Notes under the pieces: generated by a model | Database searches by the model: none | What the model was told of the DNA's origin: nothing | The model's input: only the letters and a program-made list of their open reading frames with translations | Assembly (NCBI GenBank): GCA_030823955.1 | Contig: JAVBYO010000036.1 | Span: 62,001-126,000, forward strand | Direction: 5' to 3' | DNA: 64,000 bases | Origin: Gallionellaceae bacterium | GTDB taxonomy: Bacteria > Pseudomonadota > Gammaproteobacteria > Burkholderiales > Gallionellaceae | In this document: in pieces, positions 25,383-33,425 of the stretch | Layout of the letters: each line of letters begins with the position of its first letter | Position numbering within the stretch: the stretch's first letter is position 1 | Made by a program: the position numbers and the translations under genes

Positions 25383-26585
25383 TCACCCCGGCTGCCCATC
25401 TGCACGGGGTCGCCAATAGGCAGGCAGATAGCGCCACGCCCAGGGGCCGAAACAAGCGAGCCAACCCAGTGCTGCCAGTAGATACCCATAACCACTGTTT
25501 ACCGGCAAGAGATCGGCGGCGATACGCACCATTGCCACCCCTTGCATCCCCGCAAACATCAGCTTGACCCGGGTATCGATGACGAACGGCAAACCGGAAT
25601 GACCAAGCGTGACGCGCGTGCCCATGCCGATGATGATCGTGGCGTAACACCCCAGTGTCAGCGCATGCAACGGTGCCAGTCCCCATATGTAACCGCCTTG
25701 TAGCAGCAGCCACAAGCTCTGTGCGGCGAACATCAGCATAGCGATACCCAGCCAAGCATAACCGACATGCAGCACGGCCAAAAGTGGGTTACTGAAGCTG
25801 CGTCGGAATCCCCACAGATAAGTCAGCGTGAGTGCACTGATCGCCAGCGGCACATCCGCCAGCCATAACCATGCCGACAGATTAAAAAACTCCAGTACGC
25901 CATGCGCAAGGCTAGACGCGAGGATAGTCCACCACGGCCAGAACGGGCGCGGCACATCCTGCTGCAATGCGCTGTTGGTGAAGAACGGGATCATGCGATG
26001 GGCGACCGTGGTAAACACCGGCAGCACAAAGCCCCACAACGCCGCCCGTAGCGAGAATTGCAACAAGGCATGCCGGTCACTCAACTGCCACAGCAAAAAA
26101 CTCGCCAACGCCATCCAGCCTATCAAGAAGGCGATGAATAACACCACGGTATGGCGTTTATCGCCCGGACGCGTATCCAGTAACACGCGCAACAAGGCAT
26201 ACAGCCCGATCGCCCACCCCGTGAGCAGGCTGATATCCGCCAATAGCAGCAGCACTCGCCCGAAGAACAGTCCTGCATAGAACAGCAACACGCCGGCGAA
26301 CATGAAGGCAAAAGCCGGTACGAATCTCTGCGGCGGAATCTCATGCCCCGCCATCCAGCGCGGAAACGTGGTCATCAGAAATCCGAAAAAGAAGAACGGC
26401 AACATGCCGAACAGCAACAGCCAGCTATGGATCGCGGTTGGAAATAGCGGCCATGCCACGGTGTATTGCGGCCACAGGTAGCGGGTGGAAAGCTCGAACA
26501 GCCACCACAGCATAACCAGCAAGGTTTGCACTGCGCCGCCGAAAAACATGACCCGGTGCGGGGCAGCTATAAAATTCTTTGGCAT
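25383..26585 (-). CDS. nnrS: NnrS family membrane protein
   Basis: 400-residue polytopic protein with about 12 membrane helices. NnrS features include FFGGAVQTLL near 20, the HSWLLLFGMLPFFFFGFLMTTFPRW segment, FTTVAHRMIPFFTNSAL around 200, HALTLGCYATIIIGMGTRVTLGHSG near 305-330. NnrS is a heme- and copper-containing protein that protects against nitrosative stress. The start MPKNFIAAPHRVMFF at 26585 is chosen on homology; the frame continues upstream but crosses a terminator. It follows norB on the same strand after that terminator, in line with its usual company with NO-reducing enzymes. Confidence 0.9.
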   Translation of the reverse strand: MPKNFIAAPHRVMFFGGAVQTLLVMLWWLFELSTRYLWPQYTVAWPLFPTAIHSWLLLFGMLPFFFFGFLMTTFPRWMAGHEIPPQRFVPAFAFMFAGVLLFYAGLFFGRVLLLLADISLLTGWAIGLYALLRVLLDTRPGDKRHTVVLFIAFLIGWMALASFLLWQLSDRHALLQFSLRAALWGFVLPVFTTVAHRMIPFFTNSALQQDVPRPFWPWWTILASSLAHGVLEFFNLSAWLWLADVPLAISALTLTYLWGFRRSFSNPLLAVLHVGYAWLGIAMLMFAAQSLWLLLQGGYIWGLAPLHALTLGCYATIIIGMGTRVTLGHSGLPFVIDTRVKLMFAGMQGVAMVRIAADLLPVNSGYGYLLAALGWLACFGPWAWRYLPAYWRPRADGQPG

Positions 26586-26630
26586 AAAAACACTTCCTGA
26601 AATTCTATCGAGAAGAACATCGTGTTGCAC

Positions 26631-26663
26631 AAAATAAAACGAACCCGCCATGCGACGGGTTCG
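26631..26663 (-). terminator. Rho-independent terminator after norB
   Basis: On the minus strand CGAACCCG and CGGGTTCG (26663-26656 and 26647-26640) form an 8-bp stem with an 8-base loop, followed by TTTTATTTT (26639-26631). It lies 20 bp after the norB stop and before nnrS, so nnrS depends on readthrough or its own promoter. Confidence 0.85.
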
Positions 26664-26682
26664 CGACGGTGACGGAAGTTGA

Positions 26683-28125
26683 CTAGCCCGCTTCCGCCGA
26701 TACCATGGCACGGCTCTCGCCCTTGCCGATGGTCAGCAAGTCCCACACCAACAGGATGAATCCGACCAGAAACATCACTCCGAACACTTCACGCCACCAC
26801 ATGCCCTGAACGAACCAAGGATGTATCTGTGCCGCGAAATATCCCATCCAAGAAGAGCCTTCGATGGCTCGTTCGATCTGTGACTGCACGTAACCGGAGA
26901 CCAACATGGCGACCGTCATCCCGACCATGCCGAGATTCAGCAGCCCCAACGCCCACTTCCATTTCCAGCCATTGCTGGGCAGATCGCCAGACATCCATGT
27001 GCCACCGCGCCAACGCTGGATACCAAGGTAGAACATGGCGATGATGATGGTGGCATAAGCACCGAAGAACGCGAGGTGTCCATGCGATGCCGACCATTGT
27101 GTGCCGTGGGTATACAGGTTGATCTGCGGCAAAGTGTGCATGAAGCCCCATACACCCGCGCCGAAGAAATTACCGAAGGCATGCGCGATCAACCATGCCA
27201 TGGCGGGATGGTTTGAGTTCTTGGCATGGCGCGCACCCGCATCGAACACGGCATGCACCACCATCGCCACCAGCGGGATAGGTTCGAGTGCGGAGAAGAA
27301 TCCGCCGATACTGAACCAGTATTCGGGCGTGCCGATCCAGAAGTAATGGTGGCCCAGACCGAGGATGCCGGAACCGAACATCAAGGCGACTTCGATATAA
27401 AGCCACGTCTCGACAATCTTGCGACTCACACCCAATACCTTCATCAGACCGTAAGCCATGATGCAGGCGACCATCACTTCCCAAGTGGCTTCCACCCACA
27501 GATGGATCACCCACCACCACCAGTATTGGTCGATGGAGATGTTGGTGGTGTAGAACATACCGGCCAGATAGATGCCGAACAAAGCCAGCATATCCAGCAC
27601 CAACACACCCGCGATACCGGTGTAACGGCCTTTGGAGAAAGTAGCTGCCACGTTGTAGAACACCACCAGCACACTCACCACGATGCCGATGTCTGCCCAG
27701 CGCGGTGCCTCGATATATTCGCGGCCTTCATTGATGAGCCAGATGGAAGATTCTTTGCCCGGACCGATCTGAACGAACAGATACACTAGCACCACGACGG
27801 TCACCGCCGCTGTGAGCACCCAGTAGATCAGATTGCCGAGTTTGAGTCCGACCACCTCATGTTGTGACTCTTCTTCCAGCAGCCAATATACCGAGCCCAA
27901 GAATCCATACAGCAACCACACCACCAGTGCATTGATGTGCACCATGCGGTTGACGCTGAAATCCAACACGCCGTACAAAAAGTCTGGATACAGGTATTGC
28001 AAGCCTGATAGCAGACCGAACAACACTTGTGCACCAAATAACATGATCGCTACGGTGAAATATTTCACCGCCAGCTTCTGCCCACCGTTCAGGTTGGCAC
28101 TATCCAACATTCCTAGCGTCGCCAT
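26683..28125 (-). CDS. norB: Nitric oxide reductase large subunit NorB (cNOR)
   Basis: Catalytic subunit reducing 2 NO to N2O in the inner membrane. The 480-residue protein has 12 helices. The non-heme iron ligands His208, His259 and His260 and Glu212 (HLWVEATWE, GLGHHYFW) are present, as are Glu216, Glu281 and the SHGHLAFFGAY segment bearing the heme b and b3 histidines. Numbers run one ahead of the Pseudomonas enzyme, and His63 matches its heme b ligand. Length fits the short cytochrome c-dependent type, not the quinol-dependent fusion. Start ATG 28125 has AGGAG eight bases upstream; norC ends two bases before it. norQ and norD do not follow. Confidence 0.96.
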   Translation of the reverse strand: MATLGMLDSANLNGGQKLAVKYFTVAIMLFGAQVLFGLLSGLQYLYPDFLYGVLDFSVNRMVHINALVVWLLYGFLGSVYWLLEEESQHEVVGLKLGNLIYWVLTAAVTVVVLVYLFVQIGPGKESSIWLINEGREYIEAPRWADIGIVVSVLVVFYNVAATFSKGRYTGIAGVLVLDMLALFGIYLAGMFYTTNISIDQYWWWWVIHLWVEATWEVMVACIMAYGLMKVLGVSRKIVETWLYIEVALMFGSGILGLGHHYFWIGTPEYWFSIGGFFSALEPIPLVAMVVHAVFDAGARHAKNSNHPAMAWLIAHAFGNFFGAGVWGFMHTLPQINLYTHGTQWSASHGHLAFFGAYATIIIAMFYLGIQRWRGGTWMSGDLPSNGWKWKWALGLLNLGMVGMTVAMLVSGYVQSQIERAIEGSSWMGYFAAQIHPWFVQGMWWREVFGVMFLVGFILLVWDLLTIGKGESRAMVSAEAG

Positions 28126-28127
28126 GA

Positions 28128-28721
28128 TCAATTCTCCTGTTCGATGGATTTGAAGTTATAGGGGAAGCCGTTGGTGTCGATGCTGGACATCCATTTCAGG
28201 AAAGCCACCACACCGCGCGCCTCTTCATCGGTGATCTCAAGCTTGGGCATGCGCCGTCCCATGCTGTTGTGAACCTTGTCGGAAGGGTCCTTGATGAACT
28301 CAAGCATCTGGACTTCGCGCACTTCTTTGGTACCCCAGTACTGATCCAGCCATGATTTGGTGAGATCGGGCGCGTAGTAAGCACCATTACCCAACAAGGT
28401 GTGGCAGTTCATACAGTTCTTCGACTGTGTGGTCAGTTTGCCCAGTTTGACCAGCGCTTCGGCTTCCTCTTCGTTCAGCTCTTTACCGAACAAAGGCTCT
28501 TTTGCACCGATGACAGGCACCTGCACGTGACGCGTCTCGTCGAATTTGTATGAGATTCGATAGTTGATGACCGAATACGCCGGAACACGTTTTGACCCCG
28601 TCGATATTTGCGGGATCGTGTCCATCGTTAAAAACATCAGCGCGACGAATGACCCGCCGGTGACCCAGATGGCCGTCTTGCGCCAGAACGATTCAGATGC
28701 CCACCACTGACTTGTCGCCAT
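28128..28721 (-). CDS. norC: Nitric oxide reductase cytochrome c subunit NorC
   Basis: 197-residue electron-entry subunit of cNOR. One N-terminal membrane anchor (about 14-33) is followed by a periplasmic domain with heme motif CMNCH at 103-107, and the distal Met is in GRRMPKLEI. The sequence KNCMNCHTLLGNGAYYAPDLTKSW is characteristic of NorC. Start ATG 28721 follows AAGGAG; an in-frame upstream start at 28739 is less likely. It lies two bases before norB and 20 bp after a small membrane protein, so the three form one operon. Confidence 0.95.
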   Translation of the reverse strand: MATSQWWASESFWRKTAIWVTGGSFVALMFLTMDTIPQISTGSKRVPAYSVINYRISYKFDETRHVQVPVIGAKEPLFGKELNEEEAEALVKLGKLTTQSKNCMNCHTLLGNGAYYAPDLTKSWLDQYWGTKEVREVQMLEFIKDPSDKVHNSMGRRMPKLEITDEEARGVVAFLKWMSSIDTNGFPYNFKSIEQEN

Positions 28722-28741
28722 GGTTATCTCCTTACTCAACG

Positions 28742-29083
28742 TTAAAAATCTTTAAGCGGCACCGGCCCGACCTCCGCATGCTCATCGGCATGTGTGCCTA
28801 CACACAAATGCCAGATCGCATGCGGCGCGAGCAGATACCCCACCAACATGAATGCAACGATGACAGTCCAGAAAGGATGCTTTAACAGATTCGCGGCATC
28901 TGCCAGAAAGAGTGTGGATATGAGCAGCCCCGCATAAGAGATGTAAGCCAGCGGCATCAGGCGGACATCTCCTTTAAGGCGGGAGAAGGCGAACAGCAAA
29001 GCGTATAGCGCTCCCAGCATGATCACCATTGCAGAAGTAAAGAAGATAGTGAAAAAGTTTCCTAGACTAGCCGGTTCAATCAT
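28742..29083 (-). CDS. Small membrane protein leading the nor operon
   Basis: 113-residue product with four probable helices (MIEPASLGNFFTIFFTSAMVIMLGALYALLFAF, then LAYISYAGLLISTLFLADAA, FWTVIVAFMLVGYLLAP) and a hydrophilic His-rich tail (HLCVGTHADEHAE). The start at 29083 is chosen because AAGGGA lies seven bases upstream; ATGs at 29101 and 29128 are in frame but lack such a site. It is the first gene after a promoter with palindromic operator, upstream of norC and norB. It is not the COX3-like NorE. Function unknown; assembly or anchoring of NOR is possible. Confidence 0.7.
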   Translation of the reverse strand: MIEPASLGNFFTIFFTSAMVIMLGALYALLFAFSRLKGDVRLMPLAYISYAGLLISTLFLADAANLLKHPFWTVIVAFMLVGYLLAPHAIWHLCVGTHADEHAEVGPVPLKDF

Positions 29084-29106
29084 GACGATATCCCTTGCCA
29101 TACGCC

Positions 29107-29123
29107 GATAATGATTCATTATC
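29107..29123. promoter_or_regulatory. Perfect 17-bp palindromic operator GATAATGATTCATTATC
   Basis: GATAATGA and TCATTATC flank a single central base. It covers the expected transcription start of the nor operon, just after the predicted -10 box, so a repressor site is likely. The half sites equal those of the Fur box (GATAATGATAATCATTATC) with a spacer shorter by two bases. Fur, NsrR or another NO- or iron-responsive repressor are candidates. Confidence 0.65.
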
Positions 29124-29127
29124 CGCA

Positions 29128-29156
29128 AATGTATTCCTGTTTATTAAATGATGCAA
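29128..29156 (-). promoter_or_regulatory. Predicted promoter of the nor operon
   Basis: On the minus strand TTGCAT (29156-29151) and TACATT (29133-29128) are 17 bp apart. The palindromic operator follows within four bases, overlapping the expected start of transcription. Confidence 0.5.
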
Positions 29157-29454
29157 TAGTAATGAATGTTTATGTCCGGGGTAAAACGACAAAGAAGCTG
29201 CGTCCCTATCTAATCTGTACTATGGCCCAAGGGTCTATTGCTCAGCGATATTGAATTTGGATCAAGCTAGCGGGAGCAAAAATATTGACTGGGATGCCAT
29301 ACGCCTTCATTGAACGGCTTGAAAGCGAATGGGCTCCGGGATAAAGAAATTCAATAATCGCGCGCCCCAATCGAGGCGGAGGTCATATTGATAGAAGATC
29401 CGACAAGGTTAGTAGCGCTGGCCATGCCGGAAACCAAAAAGAAGGCCAAGTACA
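29157..29454. other. Intergenic region upstream of the nor promoter
   Basis: 298 bp with no convincing gene on either strand and no strong terminator. A TTGA/TCAA inverted pair at 29251-29265 has the wrong spacing for an FNR-type box. The stretch may hold activator sites for the nor promoter, but none can be named. Confidence 0.4.
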
Positions 29455-29862
29455 TTAAGCCCGCTTGCGCAACAACACCTGCGTCGTTATTCCCGCAATC
29501 ACAAGCCACACCACCGTGCGCATGCTCATAGCAATGACTGTGCGTTGCTCATAAGCACCACCGGAGTTGATGTGCAAACCAAAAGCAGCGAAAGTAAGAG
29601 CAATCGCAGCTACGATTGCCACGGCCAACCAAGCCGCCCAGCGCTTCTGCAGCCACAGCCCGACACCGGCGGCAATGTAAGCGAATCCAGACAAGAAATT
29701 GAACCAAAGTACGAAGGGCACATAGTTTCCGGCCGAAGCAACTGCCGCCTCACTTCCCAGCAAAACCGCACCACCTTCCTTGATCGTCATCAAGCCAAAT
29801 AAGATCGCCACTATCGAGAGCGAACTTATCAGCCAGCCTCGGGATTGTTTGACTGTATTCAT
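29455..29862 (-). CDS. Hypothetical four-helix membrane protein
   Basis: 135-residue product with four predicted helices: WLISSLSIVAILFGLMTI, VPFVLWFNFLSGFAYIAAGVGLWL, WAAWLAVAIVAAIALTFAAFGL and TVVWLVIAGITTQVLL. It starts after a good ribosome site (GGAGAT). It lies 52 bp after a cytochrome c'-like gene and is the last gene of the seven-gene run that begins with the adaptor at 34.6 kb. No family is recognised with confidence; the size and layout recall DoxX-like small membrane proteins. Confidence 0.65.
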   Translation of the reverse strand: MNTVKQSRGWLISSLSIVAILFGLMTIKEGGAVLLGSEAAVASAGNYVPFVLWFNFLSGFAYIAAGVGLWLQKRWAAWLAVAIVAAIALTFAAFGLHINSGGAYEQRTVIAMSMRTVVWLVIAGITTQVLLRKRA

Positions 29863-29914
29863 ACTTGTATCTCCTTTCCAATAAATGAATGCCGCACCGT
29901 TCGGTCAGCTTTGG

Positions 29915-30382
29915 TTATTTGGCTTCCTCAACGAAGCGATACATCTCGTGGCAGGCGATGCAGTTATTCATGGCAACACTCAATTTTGTAACCACCAGAT
30001 TGCTGTCTTTTGACTTCGCTGCCTCTGCGGCGATGTCATCGAATTTGCCACGGGTATCGAATCCCAGCGCTTTCATCTCGACGGGAAGTTTTCTGAACAA
30101 TGAGCCCGGCGTATCTGCCTCGGCTTGCATACCGGATGCTTGGGCAGATTTGATGACCTCATCGAAATCCTTAACAGATGCCGCTGCCAATATCCCCTGT
30201 GAGCTTTTCAGCCACAGGCGCATCTCCAGTAGCAGCGCATTGCGCTCATCCTTACTCAACATGACGGCTTGTCGCCCATCATCGGAGGGTTGCACATTGC
30301 CCACTGTGAATTTGTATCCCAATGCGGCAACAATAACGGCCAAAACAACCACTAACGCCCAGCTCCATTTGCAATTTTTCAT
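29915..30382 (-). CDS. Cytochrome c'-like protein, membrane-anchored
   Basis: 155-residue helical protein with an N-terminal hydrophobic segment (WSWALVVVLAVIVAALGY) that is either an uncleaved anchor or a signal. The single heme motif CIACH is near the C-terminus (141-145), the hallmark of class II cytochromes (c' and c556), preceded by four-helix-type sequence. Class II cytochromes often bind NO. It lies 39 bp after another class II cytochrome gene and near norCB, so a role in NO handling is plausible. The start MKNCKWSW has GGGAGAG just upstream. Confidence 0.72.
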   Translation of the reverse strand: MKNCKWSWALVVVLAVIVAALGYKFTVGNVQPSDDGRQAVMLSKDERNALLLEMRLWLKSSQGILAAASVKDFDEVIKSAQASGMQAEADTPGSLFRKLPVEMKALGFDTRGKFDDIAAEAAKSKDSNLVVTKLSVAMNNCIACHEMYRFVEEAK

Positions 30383-30421
30383 ATGGTTCTCTCCCTGATT
30401 GAATGCAATTCACTTACTGCA

Positions 30422-30859
30422 TCATTTACCCGATGTACCGTAGAAATGGGCCACGAATGGGGCGCGGAAAGTCTGATGACAGCTCAGACAGGCTGATTGG
30501 ACTTTTTGAAAGGCATCAATAACCTTTTGCCCATTTTTTTCATGGGTGGCATGCAGCAAATCGTGAGCCGCTTCGTGCGTCTTCGTATCGAATGCTTTGA
30601 AATCGGACATCTTGGCCCCCATAAAACTCATAATGCGAACCTTTTCTGACATGGGAGGTTGCGGGTGTTCTGCAATCATGGGGGCAGTTTTGGCAACCAA
30701 TTCCCAGTCTTCACGCGAGATGCCATCGGTGATGACCTGCATGTTTTTGCCCAACTCCTTCATCACTTTTTGTAATTCAAGCGGTTCGGCAGCTTGCGCA
30801 TGAGATACGGCCAATGCAAAAGTGGTCAGGGATAAGACTAAAAGTGACAGCTGCTTCAT
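30422..30859 (-). CDS. Periplasmic class II cytochrome (c'/c556 type)
   Basis: 145-residue protein with signal peptide MKQLSLLVLSLTTFALAVSHAQA, mature start AEPLELQ. Heme motif CLSCH at 124-128, followed by TFRAPF, fits the last helix of a four-helix-bundle cytochrome. Met33 or Met40 in helix A could be a sixth ligand, which would make it c556-like; without it the heme would be five-coordinate and NO-binding as in c'. It lies 25 bp after the TetR gene and 39 bp before a second class II cytochrome. Confidence 0.82.
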   Translation of the reverse strand: MKQLSLLVLSLTTFALAVSHAQAAEPLELQKVMKELGKNMQVITDGISREDWELVAKTAPMIAEHPQPPMSEKVRIMSFMGAKMSDFKAFDTKTHEAAHDLLHATHEKNGQKVIDAFQKVQSACLSCHQTFRAPFVAHFYGTSGK

Positions 30860-30884
30860 GGCGACTCCTTGTGTGAATTGACAG

Positions 30885-31499
30885 TTAACTACGTGTTTTG
30901 ATGCCTAACAGAAATATGGGGAACGTTTTTTCGGCTTGCTGCTGAAGTGCGTGCTTTCCTCCAAAGATCGAGGACTGCATAACGAGCCCCTGGATCATGC
31001 CGATGTATAGGACTGCCGCACTTTGGCTGTCGAGATTCACAGGAACCAGAGAATGCGATTTCGCCTCCTCCAGCAGATCTGCGATCTTGGCCTCGTATCC
31101 AGAGATGATCCCCTCGATGAGTTGACGCAACTTTCCGTTTTTCTTATGCAGCAACTCGGAAAACAGTAAGCGCGGGATGGCCGGGTGTTTGCTGATAAAT
31201 GCAATGTGTGCAAAAAACATACGTTCGATGGCATTCAATGGATCAGTGGTATCTGCCGCAGCTTTATCTAACACTTTCATCAGGCGTTCACGCACCCATA
31301 CGATGACAGCAAACCAGATATCGTCCTTGGTCGCAAAGTGCCGAAAAATGGCACCTTGAGTGAGATTCATAGCATCTGCCATGTCTTGCGTGGTGACGCT
31401 GTCCACGCCCTTATCCGCAGCCAACTCAACGGCCACCCGAATGATCTCGCCTTGGCGCTCTTCCGAGCTCAAGCGTTTTTTTACTGTTTCCTGATTCAA
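30885..31499 (-). CDS. TetR/AcrR-family transcriptional regulator
   Basis: 204-residue regulator. The N-terminal helix-turn-helix is at about 15-62 (IIRVAVELAADKGVDSVTTQDMADAMNLTQGAIFRHFATKDDIWFAV), followed by an all-helical ligand domain. The start is TTG at 31499: AAGGAG lies seven bases upstream, and the ATG between them is out of frame and stops at once. A TTG start suggests low expression. The gene lies 23 bp after the ABC ATPase and before two cytochromes, so it most likely represses the exporter operon it belongs to. Ligand unknown. Confidence 0.88.
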   Translation of the reverse strand: MNQETVKKRLSSEERQGEIIRVAVELAADKGVDSVTTQDMADAMNLTQGAIFRHFATKDDIWFAVIVWVRERLMKVLDKAAADTTDPLNAIERMFFAHIAFISKHPAIPRLLFSELLHKKNGKLRQLIEGIISGYEAKIADLLEEAKSHSLVPVNLDSQSAAVLYIGMIQGLVMQSSIFGGKHALQQQAEKTFPIFLLGIKTRS

Positions 31500-31522
31500 G
31501 ACATTTCTCCTTCAATAAATCT

Positions 31523-32230
31523 TTAAACATGCCGACCTTCGCCGGCCTCTTCATAAGTACGCCCATCACGAATGTGATAGATACGTTTGAATGTGGGAAT
31601 AATCTTTTCGTCATGGGTCACGACGATGATGGCGGTTTGATATTGTTCGGCCATCTGGTTAAGTATGCGCATTACGTTGAGCGCGCGTTCGCTGTCCAGT
31701 GGCGCTGTCGGCTCATCGGCAAGGATGACAGGCGGATGGTTCGCCAATGCGCGCGCGATGGAGACGCGCTGCTGCTCGCCGCCCGACAGCTGAGAGACAG
31801 CCGCCTTCGAGCGGTGACCGACATCAAGTGCCGTTAACAATTCCTGCGCCCGGATGCGCGAGTCAGTGTTCGAGACTCCGGCCAACATCGGCAACAAGGC
31901 CACATTATCGGTGACATCTAGGAACGGGATCAGGTAAGGCGCTTGAAAGATGAAGCCGATGCGGTCACGCCGCAGAGTGCGCAAGTCTTCGATCTTCCAC
32001 GCTTCGTCAAAGATGGTTTGTCCACCCAATGTCATACGCCCTGAGCTAGGCTCTATCACTGCACCCAAACATTTGAGCAGCGTGCTTTTGCCCGAACCGC
32101 TGGGGCCGACCAGCCCCACCACTTCGCCCGGCCAGATGGTCATATCCACGCCTTTGAGCGCATCCACGGCGGTCTCGCCTTCGCCGTAGCGCTTCTTCAA
32201 GTTCTCGATGTGAATGGCTGGTTCGCTCAT
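31523..32230 (-). CDS. ABC exporter ATP-binding protein (MacB/LolD type)
   Basis: 235-residue ATPase: Walker A GPSGSGKST near 43, Q-loop FQAPYLIPFLDV, signature QLSGGEQQR, Walker B VILADEPT and H-loop THD. LSGGEQQR and the 220-240 length fit the LolD/MacB/FtsE class that works with FtsX-like permeases. The start MSEPAIHIENLKKRYG at 32230 is chosen; it begins one base after the permease stop. Together with the permease and adaptor it forms a type VII ABC export system. Confidence 0.92.
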   Translation of the reverse strand: MSEPAIHIENLKKRYGEGETAVDALKGVDMTIWPGEVVGLVGPSGSGKSTLLKCLGAVIEPSSGRMTLGGQTIFDEAWKIEDLRTLRRDRIGFIFQAPYLIPFLDVTDNVALLPMLAGVSNTDSRIRAQELLTALDVGHRSKAAVSQLSGGEQQRVSIARALANHPPVILADEPTAPLDSERALNVMRILNQMAEQYQTAIIVVTHDEKIIPTFKRIYHIRDGRTYEEAGEGRHV

Positions 32231-32231
32231 C

Positions 32232-33422
32232 TCAGCCTCCAATCGCTGTTGCAGGGTCAATGCGTAGCGCAGCACGGATAGCGAAGACGCTGGCCAGCGC
32301 ACACATGAGCATCACCAGAAAGAAGCCCAAGACTGCATCGCCTGAAAGCAGCAGTACATACTTGGGAAATAGCGGAGCCCAAAGTGTCGCCGACAGCTTG
32401 CCCACCAAAAAGCCGATCAAACCCAATCCCAGTGCTTGTTGCAGGATCATGCCGCTGATGGTGCTGTTGGTCGCCCCGATCAATTTGAGCACCGCGATCT
32501 CTCTCACCTTGTTCATCGTCATCGTAAAAATGATGAAAGCCACGATGGCGGCGCTGACGATAGCGAGGATCACTAGGAACATGAATATCTGCTTGGACGA
32601 AGTGGCGATCAAACGCGCCACCAGTATCTCGTCCATCTGATCTTTGGAATAAGCTTGCAGGTGCTTCCAGCGCACGATCTGTTCGGATACCGTGGCTTCG
32701 TTCCCCGGCACAGTGCGCACCAACACTGCATTTACGAATCGGCTCGATGTCTGGCTGGCTTGTATCGCTTCCAGCAGTCCGGGAGCGCTTGGGCGATTGA
32801 AGGCGGGATTAGCTGCTGTGCGCGCACGTTCATTGATGAGTGCATCGTTGTCTTTGAGAAACTGCACTTCCTGTGCATCCTTGAGCGGAATGAAAATCAT
32901 CGGATCACCACCGGATGAGACCATGCGACGCGTCAAGCCAACAACCGTATATGTATGACGCCTGATGGTGATTTTGTCACCTAGCGCAAGTCCCGTTTTA
33001 ATGTCGGCCAGTGCTTCGTAATGCGAACGGGTGATCGGACGACCTCCGACAAGATAAGTAGGCTCGCCCGGCTTTCCTGCCTCAAATCCAACCAACATCA
33101 CGCGAATATCTTTGCTGTTGTGGCGAACCTGCATCGTCAGATAAGTGACATTTCCTGCTTCGCGAATACCTGGCATACCAAGTAGATCGTTGGCGACATC
33201 ATCATGCACGCTTGAGGGTTCGGCATACGGCCCCAAAGTACCTTGCTGCACTACCCATAAATCCGCTCCTGCGTTTTCAATCAGGACACGCGCATCATCC
33301 ACCATCCCGCGGTACACGCCTGCCATGGTTAGCGTCACACCAATCAGCAAGCCCAAACCGATTCCTGTGAATACGAATTTTCCCCAACCATGCAAAATGT
33401 CGCGGCTTGCCAAGTTGATCAT
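32232..33422 (-). CDS. FtsX-like ABC permease (MacB/DevC type)
   Basis: 396-residue permease with a first membrane helix at about 16-38, a large periplasmic domain (about 45-270), and three C-terminal helices in an FtsX domain (IFMFLVILAIVSAAIVAFIIFTM; LKLIGATNSTISGMILQQALGLG; VLGFFLVMLMCALASVFAI). REIAVLKLIGAT is the conserved cytoplasmic loop. The family couples ATP hydrolysis to periplasmic conformational change rather than direct membrane passage. Gene order adaptor, permease, ATPase mirrors DevBCA. Substrate unknown. Confidence 0.88.
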   Translation of the reverse strand: MINLASRDILHGWGKFVFTGIGLGLLIGVTLTMAGVYRGMVDDARVLIENAGADLWVVQQGTLGPYAEPSSVHDDVANDLLGMPGIREAGNVTYLTMQVRHNSKDIRVMLVGFEAGKPGEPTYLVGGRPITRSHYEALADIKTGLALGDKITIRRHTYTVVGLTRRMVSSGGDPMIFIPLKDAQEVQFLKDNDALINERARTAANPAFNRPSAPGLLEAIQASQTSSRFVNAVLVRTVPGNEATVSEQIVRWKHLQAYSKDQMDEILVARLIATSSKQIFMFLVILAIVSAAIVAFIIFTMTMNKVREIAVLKLIGATNSTISGMILQQALGLGLIGFLVGKLSATLWAPLFPKYVLLLSGDAVLGFFLVMLMCALASVFAIRAALRIDPATAIGG

Positions 33423-33425
33423 GGC

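Noticed and set aside
29251-29265. FNR/NNR-like box TTGAATTTGGATCAA upstream of the nor operon
   Set aside because: TTGA and TCAA are seven bases apart instead of six and it lies over 90 bp from the predicted promoter; the spacing breaks the symmetry needed.
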